A DNA stretch of 64,000 nucleotides, taken from NCBI GenBank assembly GCA_903851465.1, contig CAINOI010000033.1, forward strand, positions 62,001 through 126,000. Direction: 5' to 3'. The position numbers and the translations under genes were made by a program. Below the pieces are notes generated by a model, which worked only from the letters and a program-made list of their open reading frames with translations, did no database searches and had not been told where the DNA came from. This document shows, piece after piece, positions 33,747 to 41,568 of this stretch. How positions within the stretch are numbered: position 1 is the first letter of the stretch; every line of letters begins with the position of its first letter. The stretch comes from an uncultured Bacteroidota bacterium. GTDB lineage: Bacteria; Bacteroidota; Bacteroidia; Chitinophagales; Chitinophagaceae.

Positions 33747-34221
33747 CTTTAAAGCTCCAAGTGATCAAAAACTCCGCAACGATTTCGTTCGCGGAGTTTT
33801 TTCCTTTAGAACAACATACAATCGTTTTACCTTCCCCAGTTGCTATTGATTCATTGATGGCCGCTTGAATCAATGCGCCGTCCTCACAAGTAAACAATAC
33901 GGTGCCGGTTGCTTTCTTAATAAAATGCACTTCCATCTTTACCACCAGCATACTGATCTTTGGATTGCGTTTATATACTTGACCAAATGCCAACATGCCC
34001 GAACACATTTCTGCAGCCATCGCTTCTACTGCGAAATAAATAGATTTAAAAGGATTTTTACTAAACCATGAATATTTGATTTTAACAGTACAAGTAGTAG
34101 CATCAAAATGTGCAATCCTGAGTCCAGCAAAAAAAGCAGCTGGTAATTTTTGGAATAAGAAAAACCTAAAGGAAATGGGGTTGCTAATTAAGGCACTAAA
34201 TTGTTTAAAATTTGGGTTCAT
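33733..34221 (-). CDS. DUF4442 hotdog-fold (thioesterase-like) protein
   Basis: 162-aa cytoplasmic protein of the DUF4442 family, a branch of the hotdog thioesterases. Features: PAAFFAGLRIAHFDATTCTVKIKYSWFSKNPFKS, then the central hotdog helix IYFAVEAMAAEMCSGMLA, and the strand SMLVVKMEVHFIKKATGTVLF. It probably acts on acyl-CoA, but activity is unproven for the family. Its 3' end overlaps hmuY by 14 bp and carries the terminator of that operon in its coding sequence. Confidence 0.85.
   Translation of the reverse strand: MNPNFKQFSALISNPISFRFFLFQKLPAAFFAGLRIAHFDATTCTVKIKYSWFSKNPFKSIYFAVEAMAAEMCSGMLAFGQVYKRNPKISMLVVKMEVHFIKKATGTVLFTCEDGALIQAAINESIATGEGKTIVCCSKGKNSANEIVAEFLITWSFKAKTS
33767..33803 (+). 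terminator. Strong terminator for the TonB receptor/HmuY operon, inside the DUF4442 coding region
   Basis: Arms AAAAACTCCGC and GCGGAGTTTTTT flank an inner AACGA-tt-TCGTT stem with one bulged C. The whole hairpin is within codons of the convergent DUF4442 gene (segment around NSANEIVAEF), 34-70 bp before its stop codon. Confidence 0.88.
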
Positions 34222-34284
34222 ATCCGCTGAATTATCCTTAAATATAATAGATAAACCTTAATTTAGACCACTAAACCCTGCATT

Positions 34285-35991
34285 ATGAAACAAGGATTGC
34301 AAACCTATGACTACATTGTTTTTATATTGTATTTTATATTGATCTCCTCTTATGGGATTTGGATCTATCGAAAAAAGAATACCAACACGGCTAATACCAA
34401 AGACTTTTTTTTGGCCGAAGGACAATTAACATGGTGGGCCATTGGTGCAAGTTTAATTGCATCTAATATTTCTGCAGAGCAGTTTATTGGCATGAGTGGA
34501 AACGGATTTAGATTAGGACTTGCTATTTCGGTGTATGAATGGTTGGCCGCAGTTTCTTTAGTGGTGGTGGCGATTTTTTTTATGCCAGTCTATTTAAAGA
34601 ACAAAATTTACACTATGCCTCAGTTTTTAAAAACGAGGTACAATGAAACAGTCGCTATGATCATGGCGATCTTTTGGTTGTTCTTATACATTTTTGTCAA
34701 TCTTACTTCTATTTTATATTTGGGCGCGATTGCAATTAATAATTTAACAGGTGGCACACATTTTCATTTGATCATGATTGGCTTAGCTGTTTTTGCCTTG
34801 TTCATTACATTGGGTGGGATGAAAGTCATTGGGTATACGGATGTGTTTCAGGTATTGGTTTTAACAGTTGGAGGGTTAATTACATCCTATATTGCACTAA
34901 CTGTTGTCAGCGAACAATTTGGCATGGGCAAGAGTATGATTGCAGGCTTTCAACATTTAATGCAAGCGGCACCAGATCATTTTAAAATGATATTTGATAA
35001 ACCTGGTCCTGGTGCAACACAAAAAGAAATCGAAGACTATTCAAGTTTACCTGGTATGGCCATGATGGTGGCAGGTATTTGGGTGGCACATTTAAATTAT
35101 TGGGGATGTAATCAGTATATCACACAAAGAGCACTGGGCGCAGATTTAAAAACAGCAAGGACAGGTATTTTATTTGCTGCCTTTTTAAAATTGATGATGC
35201 CAATACTAGTGGTTGTTCCAGGTATCGCAGCTTATGTCTTATACCAAAACGGCGGATTGCAAACACAGATGATCACAAATGGCGTATTGAATCAAGACAA
35301 TGCTTATTCAGCAGTCGTAGGATTTTTACCAGTAGGCTTAAAAGGCTTGTCTATGGCGGCTTTGACAGCAGCTATTGTGGCATCATTGGCGGGTAAGGCA
35401 AACAGCATTTCTACCATTTATTCTTTAGACATTTATAAAAAGTATATTAACAAAGACGCAACGGATAAAAAGATTGTAACCACAGGTAGAGTGATCATCG
35501 TACTATCTTTATTGATTGCCATTGTCATTAACTGGAAAGACACTTTAGGTATTGGTGGCAAAGGTGGATTTGAATTTATACAAAAATATACAGGCTATAT
35601 TTCTCCAGCGATCTTCCCAGTTTTTCTCTTAGGTTTCTTTTGGAAAAGAGCAACTTCAAAAGCAGCAATCACAGGTATCTTTTTAGGGGTGATGCTCTCT
35701 ATTATTTTTGATAAATTCTTACCTGGATGGATGGGCAACGATACTTTATTGTATACTGCGTATCCAACTGCATCGGGCAGTTTCGAAATTCCATATTTAA
35801 TTCAAATGGGCTGGGTGTTTTGCTTTACCACATTAGCAATTATATTAGTGAGCTTATTGGATGTGAAAGGACAAAAACATGAAAATGAAATCACCGAAGA
35901 CCAGGGACAATTTAAATTATCCAACGCACATTTAGCGATGGTGATGCTTGTTTTAGGTGTGGTGATTGCGCTGTATATAAAGTTTTGGTAG
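34285..35991 (+). CDS. Sodium/sugar symporter (SSS family, vSGLT-like)
   Basis: 568-aa transporter with about 14 transmembrane helices. It closely follows the Vibrio vSGLT layout: WWAIGASLIASNISAEQFIGMSG (the Asn and Gln that contact sugar in vSGLT), VYEW (Glu), IYTMPQFLKTRYN, YIFVNLTSILYLG, and WVAHLNYWGCNQYITQR (Asn and Gln), then AAFLKLMMPILVVVPGIAAYVL with the Lys. Conservation of these contacts argues for a monosaccharide substrate such as galactose or glucose. No glycosidase or kinase gene is adjacent. Confidence 0.92.
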   Translation: MKQGLQTYDYIVFILYFILISSYGIWIYRKKNTNTANTKDFFLAEGQLTWWAIGASLIASNISAEQFIGMSGNGFRLGLAISVYEWLAAVSLVVVAIFFMPVYLKNKIYTMPQFLKTRYNETVAMIMAIFWLFLYIFVNLTSILYLGAIAINNLTGGTHFHLIMIGLAVFALFITLGGMKVIGYTDVFQVLVLTVGGLITSYIALTVVSEQFGMGKSMIAGFQHLMQAAPDHFKMIFDKPGPGATQKEIEDYSSLPGMAMMVAGIWVAHLNYWGCNQYITQRALGADLKTARTGILFAAFLKLMMPILVVVPGIAAYVLYQNGGLQTQMITNGVLNQDNAYSAVVGFLPVGLKGLSMAALTAAIVASLAGKANSISTIYSLDIYKKYINKDATDKKIVTTGRVIIVLSLLIAIVINWKDTLGIGGKGGFEFIQKYTGYISPAIFPVFLLGFFWKRATSKAAITGIFLGVMLSIIFDKFLPGWMGNDTLLYTAYPTASGSFEIPYLIQMGWVFCFTTLAIILVSLLDVKGQKHENEITEDQGQFKLSNAHLAMVMLVLGVVIALYIKFW

Positions 35992-36029
35992 GCAAGGACT
36001 GAACTTCATACATCTTTGCAATTGCAGCT

Positions 36030-36458
36030 TTAAAATAGTTGTAAACTATAATGTCCCAACGTAGTAAAGAGGGCACAACGAATGAGTACACCCAAGCTAC
36101 ACCAAAATACCATTTTATTGGTGGGCACATTAAAGCCAACGCCAATACCAATACTAATGGGAGCACCTACTGACATGGTACCCAATAAGCCAAGTCCAAT
36201 GACGCCATATTTTCCCCAAATTTTCAAGACAAATCCAGGCTCTTTTTTAATTTTTTCGACTTTGTTTTTTCTGAAAGAATTGATTACGGATTTTATTTTA
36301 TCACCTAAGTAAGCCGAAGCAAAAACGCCTAATAATCCTCCTCCAAGACTAGCTAAAAAAATAACAATTGGGGAGAGTCCAAAAGCAAATCCAGCAGGGA
36401 TAGCGGCATAAATTTCAAAAGTGGCAAGACCAGCTACAGTAAGGATTTTATAAAGCAT
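36030..36458 (-). CDS. Small multi-drug export family protein (COG2426-type)
   Basis: 142-aa membrane protein with four to five helices. Matches the Sm_multidrug_ex family: FEIYAAIPAGFAFGLSP near the N-terminus, and WGKYGVIGLGLLGTMSVGAPISIGIGVGFN in the middle, with two re-entrant-looking Gly-rich segments. The name comes from sequence groupings; transport of drugs has not been shown for this branch. Single gene, convergent with the symporter gene. Confidence 0.8.
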   Translation of the reverse strand: MLYKILTVAGLATFEIYAAIPAGFAFGLSPIVIFLASLGGGLLGVFASAYLGDKIKSVINSFRKNKVEKIKKEPGFVLKIWGKYGVIGLGLLGTMSVGAPISIGIGVGFNVPTNKMVFWCSLGVLIRCALFTTLGHYSLQLF

Positions 36459-36522
36459 TTTTGGTATTTAGAACTGCGAAGCTACAGTATAATTAATCCA
36501 TTTATCTTAATCTTATATTAAA

Positions 36523-36554
36523 TAAAAAGGAACTAATAAATTAGTTCCTTTTTA
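36523..36554 (-). terminator. Terminator downstream of the CDGSH gene
   Basis: AAAAAGGAACTAAT/ATTAGTTCCTTTTT with a short A-rich loop, 29 bp beyond the CDGSH stop codon (36583). Confidence 0.88.
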
Positions 36555-36582
36555 TAGCGCAGTATTTTCAAATAGCTTTTAA

Positions 36583-36804
36583 TTATACTTTTTTTGGAGG
36601 CAAAGCAAATGCAGTAGCCTGATGCTCGAACTGTCCATTGTGTGCACCATCGCAAAAAGGTTTGTTTTTACTTAGTCCACATCTGCATAAACCTAATACA
36701 TTTCTACCAGCTAAATCGTAGGCATTACCTTCTCTATCTACAATGGTAAATTCGCCTTCGATTTTTAAAGATCCGTTGTTATTGACTGTAATTTTAGTTG
36801 ACAT
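36583..36804 (-). CDS. CDGSH iron-sulfur domain protein (mitoNEET-like)
   Basis: 73-aa protein with the complete [2Fe-2S] signature CRCGLSKNKPFCDGAH (three Cys and one His) at residues 40-55. The N-terminal half is a short beta region (SLKIEGEFTIVDREGNAYDL). Soluble, with no signal peptide. Role in bacteria is unclear, possibly Fe-S or electron handling. It lies 38 bp downstream of the phosphodiesterase stop and reads away from it on the same strand, so the two may be co-transcribed. Confidence 0.93.
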   Translation of the reverse strand: MSTKITVNNNGSLKIEGEFTIVDREGNAYDLAGRNVLGLCRCGLSKNKPFCDGAHNGQFEHQATAFALPPKKV

Positions 36805-36842
36805 AATCGTTTTTGTTTAAGAATTTTAAAGGTATTGAATTT

Positions 36843-37817
36843 TTACTTCAGTTCAATCAGGGTGGCCTGCAATGGATAGGATATCTTTAAACCAATTTGA
36901 TTGGCTGCTTGAATTTCTGATTTGATTTTTGTTTCGCACCCCTCACAAGGTTTTACATGCGTCACATACAATGCCGTATTTTTTAAGTTTCCATTAGACA
37001 GTGCATTTAATGTCGCCATTTCTTCCATTAATAATGTAGGCGTTAGGTGTCCAAACAACGCTTTTTCAGGAACGCTATTGTCAAAAGACACTTCTATGAA
37101 GATAGCTTTAAGCTGATTTTTCAGCACCAATGGTGCAACGGCCTTCCATAATGCAGCTAGTTGTGTACTTTGTTCAACCATATCTGCGCCCGTATCGCCA
37201 AGATACAATAGGTAGTTGTTTTGATTACGCACTAAGAAAGCAGTGCTCTCATATGGTTTAACATGACTTAATACAAACGGTGTGACAAATAAACCGGTAT
37301 TGTCAATTGGAATTTCAACTTTGGGTATTAAATTTTGATAGCTGTATTTTTTTAAGATGGGCGCTTCTCCTTCATTCCCAAAATTGGCCCAAGCAGACCA
37401 GGTAAAATAGTTTTTCTTGAATATCTCTAAGACAGAAGCTAGCCCGTATAAATTTTTCGCATTGTCATTGGGGGAATTCATGATCAATCCTGCGGTATGG
37501 TCTAAATGTGCATGCGAAATAAAATAGCTATTGATTTGTTGTTGTTGAATGCTACTTGGATTAACAGGTTTAAATAATTTACTGGCTACGGCCAATTCAA
37601 GTCCTTTATATATGGTCCCGGCGTCTAGACAAATAAATTGGTCGTTTCCACTTGCCGCAACCAGGTATGCGGAGAGGTTCGACTCGTCTAGGCCACCCTT
37701 CACACCAAGTGGGATGACTTTAAAGCCATAGCTTGCAATTGACGAATTGTTAGTTTGTCCTGAAACATGCAGTACGACCATCAACAAAAAGGACAGGATT
37801 GATATTATTTTTTTCAT
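36843..37817 (-). CDS. Class II cyclic-nucleotide phosphodiesterase (MBL fold), exported
   Basis: 324-aa secreted enzyme predicted to hydrolyse cAMP to AMP. Signal peptide to VSGQ (about 21). It carries the class II phosphodiesterase signature HAHLDHTAGLIMNSP near residue 98, which doubles as the MBL metal-binding HxHxDH, then LYLGDTGAD (Asp ligand) and LYVTHVKPC (His ligand). It resembles CpdP and yeast PDE1. Export suggests it acts on extracellular or periplasmic cyclic nucleotides. Two extra Cys (CEGCE) near the C-terminus are notable. Located 148 bp from the divergent NTF2-like gene; a TGTTCC-type dyad lies between them but fits the + gene better. Confidence 0.9.
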   Translation of the reverse strand: MKKIISILSFLLMVVLHVSGQTNNSSIASYGFKVIPLGVKGGLDESNLSAYLVAASGNDQFICLDAGTIYKGLELAVASKLFKPVNPSSIQQQQINSYFISHAHLDHTAGLIMNSPNDNAKNLYGLASVLEIFKKNYFTWSAWANFGNEGEAPILKKYSYQNLIPKVEIPIDNTGLFVTPFVLSHVKPYESTAFLVRNQNNYLLYLGDTGADMVEQSTQLAALWKAVAPLVLKNQLKAIFIEVSFDNSVPEKALFGHLTPTLLMEEMATLNALSNGNLKNTALYVTHVKPCEGCETKIKSEIQAANQIGLKISYPLQATLIELK

Positions 37818-37868
37818 GTATGTGTTTATTGATCTAATCTTTGGTTTTGATAAAAATATCCATTTTTT

Positions 37869-37942
37869 CGTTCCATTTGCGTAATTGGGAACATATTCAA
37901 ATAGCCAATTGCGGTTTTAAAAAAATGAACATGATATTTTTG
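37869..37942 (+). promoter_or_regulatory. Dyad operator CGTTCC-N13-GGAACA and -7 box of the 37966 gene
   Basis: Site A of the recurring dyad (37869-37893; 11 of 12 arm bases match TGTTCC-N13-GGAACA). After 41 nt comes TATTTTTG (37935-37942), which fits the Bacteroidota -7 consensus. The ATG follows 31 nt after the start of that box. The operator lies upstream of the expected -33 region, a typical activator position. Confidence 0.7.
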
Positions 37943-37965
37943 ATACAAATCAAACCAATAGTTTT

Positions 37966-38448
37966 ATGAAAAAAATGTTTATATGCTTAATGGCATTAGG
38001 CACATTGACAGTTACTGCGGTATCTGCACAAAAAATGGATCAAGCTTCAAAAAACATCCAGTTTTACGGTCATGTTTGGGATGTAGTAGTCAATGAAGGA
38101 AGAGTGAATATTTTAGACACTGCTTTCGCTGATAATGTTATTTTACGCACTACCCCTGCTGTAACTGGTAAGGCGGGTGCTATAGCTTATTACTCAAATT
38201 ATGTTACTGGATTTAGTAACAGACAATTTACAGTAAGAGAATCTCTTGCTCAAGGCAATAAAGTAGTAAAATACTGGAATTTTAAAGGGAAGCATACAGG
38301 TACATTCTTTGGTATTCCAGCAACCAATAAGGATGTGGATGTGGTTGGTTGTACGATTGCAACAATCGTAAACGGTAAAATTACTGAAGAGCGTGATTTT
38401 ATGGATATGTTAGAATTCTTACAGCAATTAGGCATCATGCCTCGTTAA
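37966..38448 (+). CDS. Secreted NTF2-like / ester-cyclase (SnoaL) protein
   Basis: 160-aa exported protein with a signal peptide ending AVSAQ (about 22). SnoaL-type pattern: VWDVVVNEGRVNILDTAFADNVILRTTPAV, then YYSNYVTGFSNRQFTVRESLAQGNKVVKYWNFKGKHTGTFFGIPATNKDVDVVGCTIATIVNGKITEERDFMDMLEFLQQLG-like ending; the HTGTFFGIPATNK segment is typical of polyketide-cyclase-like members. Real substrate unknown. It carries dyad site A upstream, and its stop overlaps that of the convergent AraC-type regulator by 4 bp (TTAA), placing it next to its likely regulator. Confidence 0.85.
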   Translation: MKKMFICLMALGTLTVTAVSAQKMDQASKNIQFYGHVWDVVVNEGRVNILDTAFADNVILRTTPAVTGKAGAIAYYSNYVTGFSNRQFTVRESLAQGNKVVKYWNFKGKHTGTFFGIPATNKDVDVVGCTIATIVNGKITEERDFMDMLEFLQQLGIMPR

Positions 38449-39674
38449 GCTACTTTGGAGCTTAACAATTTTATAAAAGCGGAAGGGGTTACTCCCTTTC
38501 GCTCTTTAAAAGCATCAATGAATTTTGATCTAGATGCAAATCCCGAATTTGAAGCAATCGCTTCTATGGTAATATTTTTAGATCCCCCAGCCTCTATCAT
38601 CTTACATACGTAGTCTATTCTTAAGTTTTTTCTCCATTCACTGAAGGTTAAATTCAACTCTTTATTAAAGTAAACAGATAATATTCTTTCTGGAATTTTT
38701 AAGTCAAAGGACATTTGAGAAAGCGAAAATTCCTTTTGTATGTAGGGTGCCTTAATTAAATATTCATTTATAGTTTGCTCAAAATCTTGCGTACTAGCAG
38801 CCTCTTTTTGTTTCTTAGGCAAAATCGACTTAAACTCTTCTATAATATTGTCTTTCCCCTTCTCAATTGTATAAGATATGTTACCATAAAGGATCTTAGG
38901 AAATAAGAATAGGAAAATATTTTGTAAGAAAAAGCCACCACCACAAATTTCAAAATAATATTTCTGGCTAAAAATGGTAGTGGATGGAATTCCTAATACA
39001 CTAAATTGCACCCCATACAAGGTGCTCATATGTCCAATACTATTAATTGCAATGACAATCTGTATGAGGCAGAGTAAATACAACCATCTACTAATAATTG
39101 AATGATTGGACGAAAGCCTACTATATTTTTTTAGCAATTTTTTACTATGAAAATAGAAATAGCCGATAGAAAAAACCGCGTAGCATAAAAGATGAATCGA
39201 TCTAGAATAAAGGATAAATTCAAATGAGACAAAGTTGAAATCAAGTGTATAGTTCTCGGTTACATTAACAATTTCATGGGCGATTTGTGCTTTTTGGTCA
39301 AAAGGCAGGGTGGTAAATGGCAGGCAATTAATGACAATAAAAACTGCAGGAAGCAAATGCAACCAATCCCATTTTTCAAGCTTGTTATTGTCTGATAAGG
39401 TAGTTTTTACATAATAAAACAACAATGGTCCTAGTAAATAGGATAAAGGTAGCCAATGCACAAAACTGATACCTTCCCAAAAGAGGTCCTTGGTAAAATG
39501 TAAGCCATAATAGACCAATACCACAAGGTTGCAACACAAGAAAAAAAGTGCTAAGAATATATTCGATCTATTTAAGGAGCTTAAATAGTATAAAAGAATA
39601 AATGAAGTAAAAATCCCGAACAAGGGGAATAGAATAGCCATAAATGGATGATTACTAGTTGAATAGGGGTTCAA
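38445..39674 (-). CDS. Membrane-embedded AraC-family transcriptional regulator
   Basis: 409 aa. The N-terminal 265 residues hold about seven transmembrane helices (about 12-32, 38-58, 72-92, 104-122, 155-178, 193-215, 240-265) with no recognised ligand domain. A linker with KKQKEAASTQDFEQ leads to a C-terminal AraC-type double HTH at about 315-405 (FSLSQMSFDLKIPERILSVYF; then IEAIASNSGFASRSKFIDAFKERKGVTPSAF). The DNA-binding domain would therefore act at the membrane as a one-component sensor-regulator. A perfect TGTTCC-N13-GGAACA dyad lies 81 bp upstream of its start, suggesting autoregulation, and copies occur at neighbouring genes. Probable activator of those genes. Confidence 0.9.
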   Translation of the reverse strand: MNPYSTSNHPFMAILFPLFGIFTSFILLYYLSSLNRSNIFLALFFLCCNLVVLVYYGLHFTKDLFWEGISFVHWLPLSYLLGPLLFYYVKTTLSDNNKLEKWDWLHLLPAVFIVINCLPFTTLPFDQKAQIAHEIVNVTENYTLDFNFVSFEFILYSRSIHLLCYAVFSIGYFYFHSKKLLKKYSRLSSNHSIISRWLYLLCLIQIVIAINSIGHMSTLYGVQFSVLGIPSTTIFSQKYYFEICGGGFFLQNIFLFLFPKILYGNISYTIEKGKDNIIEEFKSILPKKQKEAASTQDFEQTINEYLIKAPYIQKEFSLSQMSFDLKIPERILSVYFNKELNLTFSEWRKNLRIDYVCKMIEAGGSKNITIEAIASNSGFASRSKFIDAFKERKGVTPSAFIKLLSSKVA

Positions 39675-39712
39675 GATAAGTAAATTTGAATTGCTTTAAT
39701 TCGAATTAGGTC

Positions 39713-39779
39713 TAAATTTATTAATCCTTTCTATTTATTTAAATTATGCATATTTGTTCCAAAATGCCTAAATGGAACA
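39713..39779 (-). promoter_or_regulatory. Dyad operator TGTTCC-N13-GGAACA upstream of the AraC-type gene
   Basis: Site B (39755-39779), a perfect dyad 81 bp from the regulator start at 39674. A possible -7 box on the minus strand, TAAATTTA (39720-39713), begins 35 nt from the dyad edge, a different spacing from the other sites. A second inverted repeat, GCCTAAATGG/CCATTTAGGC (39766-39799), overlaps it. Confidence 0.6.
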
Positions 39780-39797
39780 GGATCCTACCCCATTTAG

Positions 39798-39844
39798 GCT
39801 ATAAAAAAGGCCCAGGCAAAATTGCCCGGGCCTTTTTTATAGCA
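39798..39844 (-). terminator. Terminator after the tandem-domain lipoprotein gene
   Basis: Long hairpin: GCTATAAAAAAGGCCC pairs with GGGCCTTTTTTATAGC, with inner GGCAA/TTGCC and one unpaired base. It lies 21 bp past the stop at 39865. U-runs on both strands make it strong. Confidence 0.9.
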
Positions 39845-39864
39845 CCAAACTTAAAACTGAATCC

Positions 39865-40656
39865 TTATTTGCTTACGCGCTTATATGTCTTGATACTTGT
39901 TACTTTATTCACAGTATCAGAGATTGTTTGTGTAAACTCATCTGGACCATTGAAAGTCACAGGAATATTGAATTTACCAATCCAAGTTCTATTGCTAGAG
40001 AAAGTTAAATCTTCGATTAATGTACCGTTGCTTAAAGTAAAGCTCCCCTTACCAATGTGGTTAGCCATAACATTAGTAGTCGTATCTGTCACTGCTCTAG
40101 CAGCCCACATAAAATGACCTGCATGGAATACTTTATATTCATTGTATGTATTTACAACTGAATCTTGCCCAGTCACATTGATACTTTTTGTTTGGTGCCA
40201 TAAGCCATCTAAATCAGTTGTGCCAGCGCCTTCTAATTTTATATAATCTTCAGAACTACTCCATTTTGCACCATTGATCACGATTGCATCAATCTTCTGA
40301 TTATAACCTTTTTCGTTCTTTGTGATCGCTAACTTAACAGTATTTGCAGAATCTAAAGTAGTTGTATTGAAAATATTCACCTCTTCAATGTTATTAGCAT
40401 CTTTCTGAGTGTAAGATCCAACACCAAAAGATACAGCACTATCCTTGTTTTCTCCAATATAAAAATAAGATTCAGCAGTGTATATTTTAAATTGGGTATA
40501 GCCATCTGCAGCCGATGACGCATTGTCTTTACCATCGTAATTCCAAACCACTTTGTCCATTGAGTAAACACCAGCATGAGATGTTGGGGCTTCTGGTTGA
40601 GCGCAACTAGCTAATAATGCAGCCATTGCAAATCCTACAATCGTTGTTTTTTTCAT
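39865..40656 (-). CDS. Lipoprotein with two tandem lipocalin-like repeats
   Basis: 263-aa lipoprotein (AALLASCAQPE, Cys18). I recognise no named family. The mature part looks like an internal duplication: residues about 28-130 (GVYSMDKVVW... FKIYTAESYFYIG... SFGVGSYTQ... EVNIFNTTTLD) and about 147-255 (GLWHQTKSIN... YKVFHAGHFMWAA... GKGSFTLSNG... EDLTFSSNRTW). Each half has the 'GxW/Y...yk.f....f.w...G.G.yt' order of single lipocalin-like domains, so a small hydrophobic ligand is possible. Divergent from the 40838 NTF2-like gene; both share dyad site C, with identical -7 boxes (TAAATTGG). Confidence 0.75.
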   Translation of the reverse strand: MKKTTIVGFAMAALLASCAQPEAPTSHAGVYSMDKVVWNYDGKDNASSAADGYTQFKIYTAESYFYIGENKDSAVSFGVGSYTQKDANNIEEVNIFNTTTLDSANTVKLAITKNEKGYNQKIDAIVINGAKWSSSEDYIKLEGAGTTDLDGLWHQTKSINVTGQDSVVNTYNEYKVFHAGHFMWAARAVTDTTTNVMANHIGKGSFTLSNGTLIEDLTFSSNRTWIGKFNIPVTFNGPDEFTQTISDTVNKVTSIKTYKRVSK

Positions 40657-40689
40657 TGTTAATGTTTTTTGTTTTTAAGCTTAAGGACT

Positions 40690-40812
40690 CCAATTTACCT
40701 ACTTAAATAAATAATAGGCGGGAAGAAAATGTTAAAAATGTTCCAAATTAGGTTTAAGGAACAAATTATGGATCAAATCATCTATAAAATCTTACGCTGA
40801 GCATTAAATTGG
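40690..40812. promoter_or_regulatory. Divergent promoter pair around dyad TGTTCC-N13-GGAACA
   Basis: Site C: the perfect dyad at 40739-40763 is centred between two identical -7 boxes, TAAATTGG, at 40805-40812 on the plus strand and 40697-40690 on the minus strand. Each begins exactly 41 nt from the dyad edge. The intervening flanks are otherwise unalike, so the symmetry points to one regulator driving both genes. No good -33 TTTG exists on either side, as expected for activator-dependent promoters. Confidence 0.75.
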
Positions 40813-40837
40813 GGCTTCAATCAAAAATTAAATTCAT

Positions 40838-41356
40838 ATGAAAAAGTTCATTTTAGCATGTCTTGTGGTAAGTACCATCATTGCATGTTCTCCAAAAACA
40901 GAAACAGCTAGCACATTTGCGGCTCCTGCAGATCTAAATAGTTACAATCTTGACAGTACAGCGAATACTGAATTGGTAAAAAAGATGGTAGTCGCTTTTG
41001 AAACAGGAGATTCTGTAACTTATAGATCATGCTACGCAGATTCAGTTAAATTCCATGACAATTTAAAGGAAATGACTTTAGATCAAAATCTGGGTTATTT
41101 CAATTTTTTCAAATCAAACAACTTAACTGTTAAAACTATATCTTTTGAGCCAATTTGGGAAATCGTGAATAAAGAAGCTTCGCCAAATGGTGTTACCAAT
41201 TATGTTATATCATTTCAGAACACAATTTATAAGAAAGGGGATAAGGAAGTAAAAGTAATGGTGAGTATGGTTGATGGCATTAAAGATGGTAAAATTGTGG
41301 AAGAATGGTCTATTTATGACTCAAAAGCAATGATGGAACTAATATCACAAAAATAG
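40838..41356 (+). CDS. NTF2-like lipoprotein
   Basis: 172-aa lipoprotein (STIIACSPKTE, Cys17). NTF2/SnoaL-like pattern: NTELVKKMVVAFETGDSVTYRSCYADSVKFHDNLKEMTLDQNL, followed by a beta-sheet half with VKTISFEPIWEIVN and VKVMVSMVDGIKDGKIVEEWSIYDSK. Function unknown. It has dyad site C and the TAAATTGG box upstream, like its divergent neighbour. A terminator follows 27 bp after the stop. Confidence 0.8.
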   Translation: MKKFILACLVVSTIIACSPKTETASTFAAPADLNSYNLDSTANTELVKKMVVAFETGDSVTYRSCYADSVKFHDNLKEMTLDQNLGYFNFFKSNNLTVKTISFEPIWEIVNKEASPNGVTNYVISFQNTIYKKGDKEVKVMVSMVDGIKDGKIVEEWSIYDSKAMMELISQK

Positions 41357-41383
41357 AAGCATCAATAATTGAATATTTATTTT

Positions 41384-41409
41384 AAAGCCCGTCATTGACG
41401 GGCTTTTTT
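41384..41409 (+). terminator. Terminator after the NTF2-like lipoprotein gene
   Basis: Near-continuous stem AAAGCCCGTCA/TGACGGGCTTT followed by U's. Perfect arms. Confidence 0.9.
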
Positions 41410-41568
41410 GTGCAGTGTGCTATACTTTATTATATATAATTAAACCTTTAGTCTTTAGTCATTAAACCTCCATTCTAATATATTGTCCAATATCTTATCA
41501 AAAAGTATCATTTTGGGGCATAAATTGATTATTTTCAAAAGTGCTTTTTGCACTATGAGTCTATCAAT

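Noticed and set aside
39746-40117. 123-aa open frame on the plus strand
   Set aside because: It runs through the operator, the terminator and the antisense of the lipoprotein gene, and has no signal peptide or known domain; a shadow frame.
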